Origin: Bradyrhizobium sp. CCBAU 53421
GTDB lineage: Bacteria; Pseudomonadota; Alphaproteobacteria; Rhizobiales; Xanthobacteraceae
Direction of reading: 5' to 3'
DNA: 64,000 bases
Assembly: GCF_015291625.1 (NCBI RefSeq)
Contig: NZ_CP030047.1
Location: 7,192,001 to 7,256,000 of the forward strand
Part shown: one piece after another, positions 33,235-43,231 of the stretch
Layout: each line of letters starts with the position of its first letter
Numbering within the stretch: the first letter of the stretch is position 1
Program-made: the position numbers and the translations under genes
The notes under the pieces: generated by a model
Database searches by the model: none
Told to the model about the DNA's origin: nothing
What the model saw: only the letters and a program-made list of their open reading frames with translations

Positions 33235-34239
33235 ATGATAAAAAACAATGGCGACGCGGGACATCCGCGCGCAACGGGAGAACTGCTCAATATCCGCCGC
33301 GCATCGCTTCCAAGCGCTGCGGCCATCGTCCTCACGCTCGGCACCGCCGGCGTAGCCCGCGCCGAGACCGCGCCGCTCGGGGTTCCCGACAAGAGCTTCC
33401 CGGAGAGCGTGACCTCGACCTCCGACGGCACGCTTTACGTCGGCAGCTTCAATCATGGCGGCGTGACCAAGATCTCCGGCGGCAAGGCCGAGCAGCTGGT
33501 CAAGCCGGGTGCCGGCGACAGCCGCTCGACGCTCGGCGTGCTCGCCGACGAGAAAAGCGGCACGCTCTATGTCTGCTCCAACGACATCAGCGCGATGGGC
33601 GTCGCGGGGCCGAGCGACGTCAAGGGCGCCTGGCTGAAGACCTATGATCTGAAGAGCGGCGCGCCGAAGGGCAGCTTTGCGCTGAGCGATCCGAAATCGT
33701 TCTGCAACGATATCGTGGTCGGCGCCGACGGCACCGCCTATGTCAGCGATTCCTTCGCGCCGTTCGTCTACAGCCTGAAGCCCGGTGGCACGGCGCTGGC
33801 GACATTCGCGACCGATCCGCAGCTGGCGCCGGCCAAGGACGGCGTCGGGCTCGACGGCATCGCGATCGGCGCCGACGGCAATCTCTATGTCACGACCTTC
33901 ATTCCGGCAAAGTTGTTCAAGATCGAGATGAAGGACGGCAAGGCGGGCGCCGTGACCGAGCTGAAGCCGTCGCGGCCGCTCGACCACGCCGACGCGCTGC
34001 GCGCGCATGGCGGCGGCTTCCTGCTGATCGAGGGCAACGGCAAGCTCGACAAGATCACGGTGACGGGCGGTGAGGCCACGGTCGACACCATCAAGGATGG
34101 TCTGGCCGAGCCGGTCTCGGTAACTAAGGTCGGCGATGTCGGCTGGGTCGCCGAGGGCAAGCTGTCCTACGTGATCGGCGACAACAAGGGCAAGGACCCC
34201 GGCCCGTTCAAGCTGACGCCGGTGGCGCTGCCGAAGTAG
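33235..34239 (+). CDS. Exported SMP-30/NHL-type beta-propeller protein
   Basis: A 334-residue protein with a signal-like segment ending near residue 44 (GVARAE). The mature part repeats a D-G-x-L/A-Y-V pattern: TSDGTLYVGSF, SGTLYVCSND, GADGTAYVSDS, GADGNLYVTTF. This is a beta-propeller of the gluconolactonase/NHL kind. The catalytic residues of lactonases are not clearly recognisable, so a hydrolase role is only possible. GAGGAAAC gives a good start. The signal is long (about 44 residues) and the true start could be later. Confidence 0.82.
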   Translation: MIKNNGDAGHPRATGELLNIRRASLPSAAAIVLTLGTAGVARAETAPLGVPDKSFPESVTSTSDGTLYVGSFNHGGVTKISGGKAEQLVKPGAGDSRSTLGVLADEKSGTLYVCSNDISAMGVAGPSDVKGAWLKTYDLKSGAPKGSFALSDPKSFCNDIVVGADGTAYVSDSFAPFVYSLKPGGTALATFATDPQLAPAKDGVGLDGIAIGADGNLYVTTFIPAKLFKIEMKDGKAGAVTELKPSRPLDHADALRAHGGGFLLIEGNGKLDKITVTGGEATVDTIKDGLAEPVSVTKVGDVGWVAEGKLSYVIGDNKGKDPGPFKLTPVALPK

Positions 34240-34609
34240 CCACCGTTGTCATCGCCCGGCCTGTGCGCAATTGCGCACATGGACCGGGCGATCCAGTACG
34301 CCGCGGCCTCTCGCCTCAATTCGCTGCTGCCTCTGGAATACTGGATCACCCGCATGCGCGGGTGATGACACCGAGCAAGCTGAGCAATCACCTGGTCACC
34401 CTGAGAGCCCGCCAACGGCCGGGGCCTCGGAGGATGGCTTGCACAATTTCGGAATAATGGAAAAGTACCGCTGAGTTGCCCGACGAGTCAAGTTGCCGTG
34501 TCCGCCGCCAGCCGCCGGCTACTGTGCATGGGGTTGTTTTCGATATTTTGGCAGCTGCCCCCAGCAACTCGGCACCGACGCGGTCGCACCGCCGTCACCA
34601 GGTCATCGC
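34240..34609. other. Gene-free stretch of 370 bases with one interspersed repeat
   Basis: Holds the repeat at 34248-34369. From 34370 to 34609 I see no gene, tRNA-like fold or clear operator. Confidence 0.55.
34248..34369. repeat. Interspersed palindromic repeat, copy 2 (inverted relative to copy 1)
   Basis: It begins GTCATCGCCCG and ends CGGGTGATGAC. The core CCAGTACGCCGCGGCCTCTC and CTCTGGAATACTGGATCACC match the reverse complement of 13512-13612. The left hairpin is longer here because of an inserted GTGCGCAATTGCGCAC palindrome, giving 122 instead of 101 bases. Confidence 0.8.
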
Positions 34610-35842
34610 TCAGATCACATAGAACCCGTGCGTCGCGTCGCGGCGCAGCTGCTCGACCAGGCCGTACTCCCAATCGAGATAGGCCTGCATCGCCGTTTCC
34701 ACGACGCCGGTGCCTTCATAGGGGCGCCGGTAACGGTGCGCGGGATCGGGCCGCGGCACGACGCGCGGCGGACCGGCTTCGAGCCCGCCGTCATAGCCGC
34801 CGTCGAGCACATAGACCTCCCAGCCCATCTGCGCGAGCCAGGACGCCGTCATGTCGGCGCGGATGCTCCTGTCGTCGGTCAGCACGATGCGCGCGCCGCG
34901 CACCGGCGCGGCCATGTCGATTTCCTGCACCAGCTGGCCGCCGGCATAATGACGGAAGCCGGCGAGATGACCGGCGGCGTACTCCTCCGCGTCGCGGACG
35001 TCGAAGCGATACAGCGTGCGCTGGGCGTCCTTCTCCAGCGCGGCGAGTTCAGCGGCGCCGATGTGACGGACGCCGGCGCGATAGGCGACGTCGCGGGCAT
35101 TGCCGGCCGCGCCTTCGAACGGCCCGATGCTGCCGCGCTTGCCGGCGCCGTGTTCGAGATCGTGTTTGGCGAGCGTCCAGCCGATCGTGCCGTTGCGCAG
35201 CGCCCGCACCTTGTTCGGCAGCCCGGCATTGATCAGGGATTGCGTGCCGATGATCGAGCGGGTGCGGCCGGCACAGTTGACGATGATCGTGGTGTCGGGA
35301 TCGGGCGCCGCGCGCCCTGCCCGCAGCACCAGCTCGGCGCCGGGCACGCTGACCGAGCCCGGGATGTTCATGGTGGCATATTCGTCGAAGCGGCGGACAT
35401 CGAGGATCGCGATGTTGGCCTTGTCCGAGATCAGCGCGGCGACCTCATCGGCGCTCAGCGACGGCGTGTGCCTGCGCGACTCGACCAGCTCGCCAAAGGC
35501 CTTGGCGTAGGAATTGACATCCTCGAACACCTCGTAGCCGGCGGCCTTCCAGCCCTGCAAGCCATCGGCAAGCGCCGCGACGTTGCTGTAGCCCAGGGTA
35601 CGCAACCCGGCGGCCGCGGCAGCGACCAGGCCCTCACCATCGTCATAGAGCACGATCGGCACGTCCTTGCGCGGCAAGCGAAGCTCGGCTTCGAGCGCGA
35701 TCCGGTCCGCCGCCATGTTGGCGGCAAACAGCGGATGGCCGGTGGCGAATTCCGCCTCGTGCCTGACGTCGAGCAGCGCGATCTCCTGGCGCAGCAGAAG
35801 CGTTGCACGGATGTTCTGGGGCGTGACGAGCGAAACTGTCAT
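34610..35842 (-). CDS. Multi-domain rhodanese-like sulfurtransferase
   Basis: A 410-residue protein with three rhodanese-fold segments (about 10-105, 128-215 and 265-350). Each has the domain's early IALLDVR, IAILDVR or YRFDVRD strand. Only the second keeps an active-site cysteine (Cys190, VNCAGRTRS); the first reads YDDGEG and the third LTDDRS at that loop. So one domain probably transfers sulfur and the others are structural or bind partners. It is transcribed alone and divergent from glgC; the partner is unknown. Confidence 0.88.
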   Translation of the reverse strand: MTVSLVTPQNIRATLLLRQEIALLDVRHEAEFATGHPLFAANMAADRIALEAELRLPRKDVPIVLYDDGEGLVAAAAAGLRTLGYSNVAALADGLQGWKAAGYEVFEDVNSYAKAFGELVESRRHTPSLSADEVAALISDKANIAILDVRRFDEYATMNIPGSVSVPGAELVLRAGRAAPDPDTTIIVNCAGRTRSIIGTQSLINAGLPNKVRALRNGTIGWTLAKHDLEHGAGKRGSIGPFEGAAGNARDVAYRAGVRHIGAAELAALEKDAQRTLYRFDVRDAEEYAAGHLAGFRHYAGGQLVQEIDMAAPVRGARIVLTDDRSIRADMTASWLAQMGWEVYVLDGGYDGGLEAGPPRVVPRPDPAHRYRRPYEGTGVVETAMQAYLDWEYGLVEQLRRDATHGFYVI

Positions 35843-35920
35843 GAGATGCTGGGCCTCGGGCGGGACATGCGCAGGCCTGCTCTAGGCCGAAATCGCGCGC
35901 CGTCAATAGCCTTAACCCGT

Positions 35921-35954
35921 CCGCAACCCCGATCTTCACGAGCAGGGGTTGCGG
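35921..35954. promoter_or_regulatory. Inverted repeat in the rhodanese-glgC gap
   Basis: CCGCAACCCC (35921-35930) and GGGGTTGCGG (35945-35954) are exact reverse complements around 14 bases. It lies 79 bases upstream of the rhodanese start and 136 upstream of glgC, so it could be an operator for either or a leader hairpin of the glgC mRNA. Confidence 0.5.
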
Positions 35955-36089
35955 GAACGAAAGTCTGTCATCCCGCTTTGCCCAACCGGGGCGCGCTTGC
36001 TACGTTCCAATCGGCCCCGTTGGCGCCCGATCAGGCCTTCCGGACAAGAGAAGGCAGCGGGGCCAGCCTGAAGTTCTGGGAGGATGACC

Positions 36090-37352
36090 ATGAGATCAGT
36101 CGGAAATGAACCATTGTCGCGTCACGCCCTCGCTTTCGTGCTGGCCGGCGGACGCGGCAGCAGACTTCAGGAGCTCACCGACAGGCGCGCCAAGCCGGCG
36201 GTGTATTTCGGCGGCAAATCCCGCATCATCGATTTCGCGCTCTCCAATGCGGTGAACTCCGGCATCCGCCGCATCGCGGTGGCGACCCAGTACAAGGCGC
36301 ACAGCCTGATCCGGCATCTGCAGGGCGGCTGGAACTTCTTCCGGCCGGAACGAAACGAGAGCTTCGATATCCTGCCCGCAAGCCAGCGCGTCTCCGAGAC
36401 GATGTGGTATGTCGGCACGGCGGATGCGGTCTATCAGAACATAGACATCATCGAGGCGCACGGCACCAAGTACATTTTGGTGCTGGCCGGCGACCATGTG
36501 TACAAGATGGACTACGAGATCATGCTGAAGCAGCATGTCGAGAGCGGCGCCGACGTCACGGTCGGCTGCCTCGAGATGCCGCGGGCGGAATCCTCCGGCT
36601 TCGGCATCATGCATATCGACGAGACCGGCCTGATCCAGTCGTTCCTGGAGAAGCCGGCCGATCCGCCGCCGATGCCCGGCAAGCCCGACAAGTCGCTGGC
36701 CAGCATGGGCATCTATGTCTTCAATTCGGAATTCCTGTTCGACGAATTGCGCCGTGATGCCGCCGACCCGAACTCGGCCCACGATTTCGGCAAGGACATC
36801 ATTCCCTATATCGTCAAGCACGGCCGCGCGATCGCGCATCAGTTCAACGATTCCTGCGTCCGCTCCGGCGACGATCCGCGCGCCTATTGGCGCGATGCCG
36901 GCACCGTCGACGCCTATTGGGGCGCCAACATCGATCTCACCGACGTGGTCCCCGAGCTCGATCTGTATGACCGGTCATGGCCGATCTGGACCTATGCCGA
37001 GATCACACCGCCGGCGAAGTTCGTCCACGACGAGGAAGGCCGCCGTGGCCAGGCGGTCACCTCGCTGGTCTCGGGCGCCTGCATCATCTCGGGCGCGTCG
37101 CTGCGACGCTCGCTGCTGTTCACCGGCGTCCATGTCAATTCCTACGCCAATGTCGAGAATGCGGTGATCATGCCCTATGTGAATGTCGGCCGCGGCGCGC
37201 GGCTCAGAAACGTCGTGATCGATCGCGGCGTGCGGATTCCGGAGGGGCTCGTCGTCGGCGAGGATCCCGCATTCGACGGCAAGCGCTTCCGCACCACCGA
37301 GAACGGGATTACGCTGATCACGCAGGCGATGATCGACAGGCTCGAGACATGA
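36090..37352 (+). CDS. glgC: GlgC, glucose-1-phosphate adenylyltransferase
   Basis: A 420-residue enzyme that makes ADP-glucose from glucose 1-phosphate and ATP, the committed step of bacterial glycogen synthesis. Clear motifs are [11 protein letters not shown] (nucleotide binding), [31 protein letters not shown] and SFLEKPA; a C-terminal left-handed beta-helix follows. GGGAGG at 36078-36083 points to the ATG at 36090 rather than the one at 36084. The stop overlaps the glgA start (ATGA), so GlgC and GlgA are made together. Confidence 0.95.
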   Translation: MRSVGNEPLSRHALAFVLAGGRGSRLQELTDRRAKPAVYFGGKSRIIDFALSNAVNSGIRRIAVATQYKAHSLIRHLQGGWNFFRPERNESFDILPASQRVSETMWYVGTADAVYQNIDIIEAHGTKYILVLAGDHVYKMDYEIMLKQHVESGADVTVGCLEMPRAESSGFGIMHIDETGLIQSFLEKPADPPPMPGKPDKSLASMGIYVFNSEFLFDELRRDAADPNSAHDFGKDIIPYIVKHGRAIAHQFNDSCVRSGDDPRAYWRDAGTVDAYWGANIDLTDVVPELDLYDRSWPIWTYAEITPPAKFVHDEEGRRGQAVTSLVSGACIISGASLRRSLLFTGVHVNSYANVENAVIMPYVNVGRGARLRNVVIDRGVRIPEGLVVGEDPAFDGKRFRTTENGITLITQAMIDRLET

Positions 37353-38803
37353 CGCAACTGCGCGTCCTCGCGGTCGCTTCGGAAATCTACCCGATCGTCA
37401 AGACCGGCGGCCTCGCCGACGTGGCCGGCGCGCTGCCGGCGGCGCTGCAGCAGCACGGCGTCACGACGCGGACGCTGGTGCCCGGCTATCCGGCTGTGCT
37501 GAACGCGCTGACCGCGGCGGAGACGCTGCTGCACTGGGGCGAGTTCTACGGCGGGCCGATCCGCGTGCTCGGCGGCAGCCATGACGGCCTCGATCTGCTC
37601 GCGCTCGACGCGCCGCACCTCTATGCGCGTCTCGGCAATCCCTATGTCGGCCCCGACGGTCGCGACTGGCCCGACAACGGCATCCGCTTCGCGGCGCTGT
37701 CGCGAATGGCCGCCGAAATCGGCCGCGGTGCGATCGCCTCCTTCGTCCCCGACATCGTGCACGCGCATGACTGGCAGGCCGGCCTCGCGCCGGCCTATCT
37801 GCATTATGCCGGGCAGCCGCGGCCGGGCACGGTGATGACCGTGCACAACCTCGCCTATCAAGGGCAATTCTCGCCGGACATGCTCGCGACATTCGGCCTG
37901 CCGGGCGAGGCCTATTCGCTGCACGGCGTCGAATATTACGGCACCATCAGCCTCTTGAAGGCCGGCCTGCAATTCGCCGACCGTATCACCACGGTGTCGC
38001 CGACCTATGCGCAGGAGATCCAGAGCGACGAAGGCGGCATGGGGCTCGGCGGCCTGCTGCGCGAACGCGCCGACGTGCTGAGCGGCATCCTCAACGGCAT
38101 CGACATCGACGTGTGGAATCCGGCCACCGATCCCGATATCGCCGCGCGGTTCAGCGCCGGGCAGATGGCGGAGCGCGCCGCCAACAAGGCGGCGCTGCAG
38201 CGGCGCTTCGGGCTCGATCCGGCGCCGGATGCGATGCTGCTCGGCGTCATCAGCCGGCTGTCATGGCAGAAGGGCCTCGACCTGCTGCTCGACAACATCC
38301 CGACATTGCTCGGCGAGGGCATTCAGCTCGCGCTGCTCGGCAGCGGCGATCGCGATCTGCAAGATCGCTACGCCGCGCTGGCGCGCGACAATCCCGGGCG
38401 GATCGCGGTCGTGATCGGCTACGACGAGGCGCTGGCGCATCTGATCCAGGCAGGCTCCGATGCGCTCGCAGTGCCGTCGCGCTTCGAGCCGTGCGGCCTC
38501 ACCCAGCTCTGTGCGCTGCGCTACGGCGCGGTCCCGATCGTTGCCAATGTCGGGGGTCTCGCCGACACCGTGCTGGGCTTCGACGAAGCCGCGATCACCG
38601 GTAGCGCGGCAACCGGCGTCAAGTTCGCACCCGTGACCTCGGAAGCGCTCGCCCACGGCTTGCGCACGGCGAACCTGCTGTTCAACGACAAGGTGACCTG
38701 GCGCCGGCTGCAGCAGGCCGGCATGGCCACCGATGTGTCCTGGCACAATCGCGCCGGCCGCTACGCCGCGCTCTACCGCGAGCTCGCTGCCGCGCGAGGC
38801 TAG
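37349..38803 (+). CDS. glgA: GlgA, glycogen synthase (ADP-glucose dependent)
   Basis: A 484-residue GT5-family glycosyltransferase that extends alpha-1,4-glucan from ADP-glucose. The N-terminal [13 protein letters not shown] motif (residues 18-30) binds ADP-glucose, [11 protein letters not shown] and [11 protein letters not shown] are GT5 landmarks, and [12 protein letters not shown] is in the C-terminal domain. It starts inside the glgC stop. No glgB, glgX or glgP is in the window. A short palindromic repeat begins directly after its stop. Confidence 0.95.
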   Translation: MTQLRVLAVASEIYPIVKTGGLADVAGALPAALQQHGVTTRTLVPGYPAVLNALTAAETLLHWGEFYGGPIRVLGGSHDGLDLLALDAPHLYARLGNPYVGPDGRDWPDNGIRFAALSRMAAEIGRGAIASFVPDIVHAHDWQAGLAPAYLHYAGQPRPGTVMTVHNLAYQGQFSPDMLATFGLPGEAYSLHGVEYYGTISLLKAGLQFADRITTVSPTYAQEIQSDEGGMGLGGLLRERADVLSGILNGIDIDVWNPATDPDIAARFSAGQMAERAANKAALQRRFGLDPAPDAMLLGVISRLSWQKGLDLLLDNIPTLLGEGIQLALLGSGDRDLQDRYAALARDNPGRIAVVIGYDEALAHLIQAGSDALAVPSRFEPCGLTQLCALRYGAVPIVANVGGLADTVLGFDEAAITGSAATGVKFAPVTSEALAHGLRTANLLFNDKVTWRRLQQAGMATDVSWHNRAGRYAALYRELAAARG

Positions 38804-38850
38804 AGCATGATCCGGAAAAGTGCGAAGCGGTTTTCCGACAAGATTATGCT
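38804..38850. repeat. Short Bradyrhizobium/rhizobial palindromic repeat
   Basis: AGCATGATCCGGAAAAG, then TGCGAAGCGG, then TTTTCCGACAAGATTATGCT form a long imperfect hairpin. I know this as a very common small intergenic repeat in rhizobial and Bradyrhizobium genomes. It follows the glgA stop directly and may act as a transcript 3' end. Confidence 0.75.
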
Positions 38851-38865
38851 CAAACGACGCCGCGA

Positions 38866-39183
38866 TCAGTTCAGCAGATCACAGGACGCGATGCGGTTGA
38901 CGTCGGCGAGGCGCCGGTCGGAATCTCCCTTGAGATCGAGGCTTGCGACAAGATCGAGCAGCCGGCCATAGGCACGGTCGGCGACTGCGACCGGCAGCGG
39001 CTCCTCGTCGAAGGCCTCGATGTAATTGCCGACGAGACCGCTCAGCAGCCGGCACATCGCCCGTTGCTCAGGCTGATGCCTGCTCAAGGTCTCGAGTTTT
39101 TCCTGGAGGGTTCGGTAGGTTCGCAAGCCGTGCGGCTGTTGCGAAAGCCAAGTGACTAAATCAGGATTTTGCAGATCGGTCAT
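38866..39183 (-). CDS. Hypothetical protein, 105 residues
   Basis: Starts MTDLQNPDLVTWLSQQPHGL with GAGG six bases before the ATG at 39183. It is soluble and mostly helical by composition (LRTYRTLQEKLETLSRHQPE, AYGRLLDLVASLDL), with no recognisable domain. The strong ribosome site and protein-like composition make it a likely real gene. It converges on glgA and stands alone. Confidence 0.6.
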   Translation of the reverse strand: MTDLQNPDLVTWLSQQPHGLRTYRTLQEKLETLSRHQPEQRAMCRLLSGLVGNYIEAFDEEPLPVAVADRAYGRLLDLVASLDLKGDSDRRLADVNRIASCDLLN

Positions 39184-39332
39184 ATTAGCCTCTTCAAAAT
39201 GGAGAAGAAGCTGCGGGTTTATACAGCCGATCATGGTTCCGCGCCATGACGATTTTTGCATGCACCCCTGCCCAGCCGCGCAGGCCGTGTCATCGGATTT
39301 GCACGCAGCATCGCTAGGCTATTCTGGTTTGG

Positions 39333-40463
39333 TTAGAGCCGCGCGAGTGCCGGCAGAATCCTGTAGCGCGCGATCTCGTGCGGATAGTCGCCGCGATTGG
39401 CGAGCAGCACGATGCCGAACCTGCGCGCCGGCACCAGGCCGATATAGGCCGAGGCATTATTGAGACCGCCGGGCTTGTCGATGACGGTGACACCGTCCAG
39501 CCGCACATGCTCCCACGCCATCGCCTGCCCGAACTTCGCATCGACACGAAAGCTCTCACGCATGGTCATCTGCAATGCCGCGCGCAATTCGGGATCGATC
39601 ACCGCGCCGTCGAGGCAGGCGCGCAGCAGCATGCCGAGATCGCGCGCCGACGAGAACATCTGACCGGTGCCGGGAAAATCGTAATAGCTCTGCTGATTGC
39701 CGGGTGGACCGATCGCCGTGCCGTCGTGCGAGTAGCCCTGGACCATGCGCTGCATGATCTCCGGCGCCACCGCCGCACGGTTGTCCTCGCCACGATCAGG
39801 AACGAAGGTCGAGGTCATCCCGAGCGGCTTGAGGATGCGGCTTTCGATCAAGGTCGCGATCGGCATGCGATAGCGCTGTTCCAGCACCAGCTGCAGCAGG
39901 ACATAGCCGGCATGGCTGTAGATGCGCTGCTTGCCCGGCTGCTCGCCTGCCGGAGGCGTCCAGGCATTGAGCATCGCGATGAACTGATCGCGGCTGAAGC
40001 TCTCGTTCGGCCAGGGCGGATGATCGGTCGGCAGCAGCAGCCCGGATGTATGGTCGACGAGCTCGCCGATGGTGATGCGGCCAATAGTGCCACCGTGCAA
40101 CTCGGGCAGATATTTGCCGACGGGATCGTCCAGCCGCAATTCGCCGCGCTCGGTGCCGAGCGCAACCAGCGTTGCCTCGAACAGCTTGCGCAGCGAGGCG
40201 AGGTTGAACAGCGTGTCCGAGGTGACCGGCCGCTCGGCCGCCGTGTCAGCGAAGCCGTAGTTGAAGAAGGCGACCCGGCCACCGGCATAGACCGCCGCGA
40301 CAAGGCCGCCCGGATCGGCCGCGGTCGCGGTCGGCGCCAGTTCCGCCGCGACGATGTCCCTGATCTGCGCATCCATGTCGGAATCAGCCCGCGCCGCCGT
40401 CAGCACGCTGGCGGCAACGGCGAGCAGGACGGTCGCGATCCGGACGAAGAGCCATTGTCTCAT
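39333..40463 (-). CDS. Exported serine hydrolase, class C beta-lactamase-like
   Basis: A 376-residue protein with a signal peptide to about residue 26 (TAARA). The motifs of the fold are SLRK (Ser90, Lys93), YSH (in RIYSHAGYVLLQ) in place of YxN, and KPGG as the third element. The sequence resembles periplasmic esterase or D-Ala-D-Ala carboxypeptidase-like hydrolases more than resistance beta-lactamases. It is only distantly similar to the hydrolase at 31416. It stands alone. Confidence 0.87.
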   Translation of the reverse strand: MRQWLFVRIATVLLAVAASVLTAARADSDMDAQIRDIVAAELAPTATAADPGGLVAAVYAGGRVAFFNYGFADTAAERPVTSDTLFNLASLRKLFEATLVALGTERGELRLDDPVGKYLPELHGGTIGRITIGELVDHTSGLLLPTDHPPWPNESFSRDQFIAMLNAWTPPAGEQPGKQRIYSHAGYVLLQLVLEQRYRMPIATLIESRILKPLGMTSTFVPDRGEDNRAAVAPEIMQRMVQGYSHDGTAIGPPGNQQSYYDFPGTGQMFSSARDLGMLLRACLDGAVIDPELRAALQMTMRESFRVDAKFGQAMAWEHVRLDGVTVIDKPGGLNNASAYIGLVPARRFGIVLLANRGDYPHEIARYRILPALARL

Positions 40464-40978
40464 GGAGAACGAATTCGGGACGATGTTGCAATGTGATCCG
40501 CAGGCGAACCTGTTCAGCCATTGCGAGATGGCGACATCGCGATCCTAGCGATGGAACCCACACTTTCCGAATTCACGATCGCGCGTCTTTGCGCCGCCGC
40601 CGTCCCGGGCTGGGGGAACGGGCGGCCCGATCGCTGTTCCAGCGGTCACTGCCGGAAACCGCGATCGCGACCGCCCTCCCACTCCAGCCACGGCGCGGGA
40701 ACTGCAATGGAACTAAAAAATGCGGAGTGTTTGAAAATACGGGAAATGTGCTGCGACGGAGAGGCAATGCCAACGCTTGCCGAGAAAGCCGCCGATATGT
40801 CTGACTTCGTCACATTCCGCTCCCGACCGGGGGACGGTTTCTTACTAGCAACAATTCGTCAATCAACGGTTGCATAGGCCCGTGGGATTCGATTTACAAG
40901 ACACGGCTGCCTGCGACGAATTGTCCTGTTCCAGGTGCCGGGATGTCGCGTTCGCGTCCCGCCCGCACCTGAATGCCG
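40464..40978. other. Gene-free stretch of 515 bases
   Basis: No convincing gene. A plus-strand frame at 40521-40877 lacks any domain. The stretch holds one copy of a 29-base motif at 40846-40874 that recurs at 43232-43260. The middle (about 40690-40760) is lower in G+C. Confidence 0.55.
40846..40874. repeat. 29-bp direct repeat, copy 1 (downstream of the 40979 gene)
   Basis: TAGCAACAATTCGTCAATCA followed by ACGGTTGCA. It matches 43232-43260 at 26 of 29 positions in the same orientation. The ends GCAAC and GTTGC form an inverted repeat, so each copy looks like an operator half-pair. Confidence 0.65.
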
Positions 40979-43207
40979 CTACTCCAGACCGAGATAGTAG
41001 CGCCACTCGGTTCCCATGTTGTCGTCGGTGACGAGGACCTGGTCCTTCGTTCGCGACAGCAGGGCCGGGCACTGCTCGATCATGTCGCCATCGAGGCGGA
41101 ACTCGTCCATCAGCTCGTCGAGGAATTCACGATCGGTCTTGCCGGCCGGATTGAACTGGCGCTTTCCGTCGATCGTGTAGGCGTCCAGCACCGCCCGCCA
41201 GCGGGCATAGTTCCAGTCGAGCGGAGCGTTCGAGGCCACCATGTGGTTGGTGAATCGCGCCCCATAGGGAAACACGGTGCATGCCGTCTTCTGCATCCGC
41301 CGCGATGAGGTCGTGTTGTAGAACACGATACCGCCGGGATTGAGATGACCGCTGACCAGCTCGAGAAACTCGACCGAGAGCAGGTTCGTCGCGTTGGCGC
41401 GGAAGTTCCAGGTCGTGTTGGAGACGACCGCATCGAACTGCTGTCCCGGGTGGCGGCGCAACCATCGGCGTCCGTCGTCGGCGATGATCGTGACCTTGGG
41501 ATGATGCAGCAGCGATTGCACCTCGGGGCGCTCGGCAATCAGTTGGGTGTAGCCCGGATTGATCTCCACAATGGTGAGCTGCTCGACCGACGGATTGTTC
41601 GCGATGACCTGCGCCCACGACCCCGATGCCAGTCCGATCATCAGCACGTCGCGCGGCGCCGGGTGAAACAGGCTGAGCGCATAGGCGCGGATGACGCCAT
41701 TGCGATCGGATTTCAGGCTGGTGTTGAAGCGACCGTCATACATGCCGTTGCCATAGACCGCACCATCGGCGTCGACGGTAATCACGCCGCTCCGGTTCTC
41801 GACCACGCTGGCGAAGGTCTGACCGGAGATCGCATGGGTCTGAAGATTTTCGAACAGGTGCCGCGAGAGCGGCGGCGCGACAATCGTTCCCGCGCACAGA
41901 ACCGCAACAGCGATCGCAGCCGCCCTCGCCCGCACACCGGCCACGGCGGGTGATCGGTAGATCAGCAGCAGCGCGCACAGGGTGCCGATCCCGAGCAGCA
42001 ACATGCTGATCTGCTGCAGACCGAGGTAGTTTGTCAGCACGAAGCCGGTGACGACGGCACCGCTGGCGCATCCGGCGATGTTCGCGCTGTAGAGCAATGC
42101 CGTCTGCATGCCGGCCCGATCGTCCGCCGCAATGCCGAAATGCGAGAGGAACGGCAGCAGCGCACCCCATTGCCGCGCGATCAGGTAGATCCCCGCGAGC
42201 ACGACCAGAATGGTTCCGATACCGAGGCCCGCCGACTGGTTCGCGAGCGGCAGAAAGGCCGCGCCCGCGGCATTGGCCCAGATCAAGCCCTTGGCAGCCT
42301 CCCCCATCGCTTCCGCCGGAGAAAGCCGCGCGCAGACATGCGCCGCATTGTAGGCGCCGCCGGCAACGCCCGCCAGAAAACCGCAGAGCACGAAGGCGAA
42401 CGCCATCGAGCTCGATCCCGAGGCAAACGACACGGTCCGAAACAGGAATATCTCGTAGGACAGCGAGACGAAGCCGCCGACCGCGGCAAGCAACATCACA
42501 AACGGCATCGAAAGGATGGGCTGCGCCGTTCGCAGACGTTGCGGGACGATGCTCGTGTCGTCCAGTTGCTTGCGCCGATGATGGGCGATGAACGCACCGA
42601 CGGCGACCGCGACATTGATCCCCGCCGCGATGTGCACTGCCATGTGCATCCCGAGATGGGGAAAGATGACGACGGCGCAAAGCAGGCAGGCCGCCGAGGC
42701 CCCCAGCGTGTTGACGTAATAGAGAAGGCCGACCGAATGGGCCGTCTGTCCCGACGTTCTCACGAGGTGCGAGACCAGGATCGGCAGCGTCGCGCCCATC
42801 AGAAGCGTCGGGATCAGCACCAGCAACAGGTTGACGGCGCCGATGGCCGGCAACGACCAGTCGAGCGCGAGGTCGCCGATCCATTCGAAGATCGCGAGCG
42901 ACACGACGCCAAAGGCCGCAGTGAGCAGCTCGATGATGCCGAGCAGCAGCAAGGGCTGCACGGCGCGCCGCCGCGTGATCCATCCGCCGGCAAGGCTGCC
43001 GAGCCCCAGGCCCAGCATGAACGCGGTCACGACGATGGTGACGGATTCCGTATTGACCCCGAAGATGCGGAACAGGCTTCGTTGCCAGGTGAGCTGGTAA
43101 ACGAGTGCGGGGATTCCGGAGAAGAAGAACAGGATCGGCAGGATCCGATGGCGCACAGCTGATGAGGCCGGGCTCGCCGTCGACAGTTCAAGGGCAGTCA
43201 CATCCAT
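40979..43207 (-). CDS. Membrane-anchored spermidine synthase-like protein
   Basis: A 742-residue fusion. The first 460 residues hold about a dozen hydrophobic segments (from LPILFFFSGIPALVYQLTWQ on) resembling a transporter or flippase. The last 280 form a class I methyltransferase/spermidine-synthase domain with VLMIGLASGSWAQ (SAM-type loop), LTIVEINPGY and FDAVVSNTTWNF. Such fused MFS-spermidine synthase proteins are widespread but mostly uncharacterised; aminopropyl transfer is not proven. It is flanked on both sides by a 29-bp repeat, one copy of which lies 25 bases upstream of its start. Confidence 0.83.
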   Translation of the reverse strand: MDVTALELSTASPASSAVRHRILPILFFFSGIPALVYQLTWQRSLFRIFGVNTESVTIVVTAFMLGLGLGSLAGGWITRRRAVQPLLLLGIIELLTAAFGVVSLAIFEWIGDLALDWSLPAIGAVNLLLVLIPTLLMGATLPILVSHLVRTSGQTAHSVGLLYYVNTLGASAACLLCAVVIFPHLGMHMAVHIAAGINVAVAVGAFIAHHRRKQLDDTSIVPQRLRTAQPILSMPFVMLLAAVGGFVSLSYEIFLFRTVSFASGSSSMAFAFVLCGFLAGVAGGAYNAAHVCARLSPAEAMGEAAKGLIWANAAGAAFLPLANQSAGLGIGTILVVLAGIYLIARQWGALLPFLSHFGIAADDRAGMQTALLYSANIAGCASGAVVTGFVLTNYLGLQQISMLLLGIGTLCALLLIYRSPAVAGVRARAAAIAVAVLCAGTIVAPPLSRHLFENLQTHAISGQTFASVVENRSGVITVDADGAVYGNGMYDGRFNTSLKSDRNGVIRAYALSLFHPAPRDVLMIGLASGSWAQVIANNPSVEQLTIVEINPGYTQLIAERPEVQSLLHHPKVTIIADDGRRWLRRHPGQQFDAVVSNTTWNFRANATNLLSVEFLELVSGHLNPGGIVFYNTTSSRRMQKTACTVFPYGARFTNHMVASNAPLDWNYARWRAVLDAYTIDGKRQFNPAGKTDREFLDELMDEFRLDGDMIEQCPALLSRTKDQVLVTDDNMGTEWRYYLGLE

Positions 43208-43231
43208 CCCCCACGTTCGGGAGATTGCTCA

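Noticed and set aside
34493..36109. A 538-residue plus-strand frame opposite the rhodanese gene
   Set aside because: It is antisense to a well-formed three-domain rhodanese gene, and its composition is that of a shadow.
40521..40877. A 118-residue plus-strand frame in the 515-base gap
   Set aside because: No ribosome site or domain, and its end falls in the 29-bp repeat.
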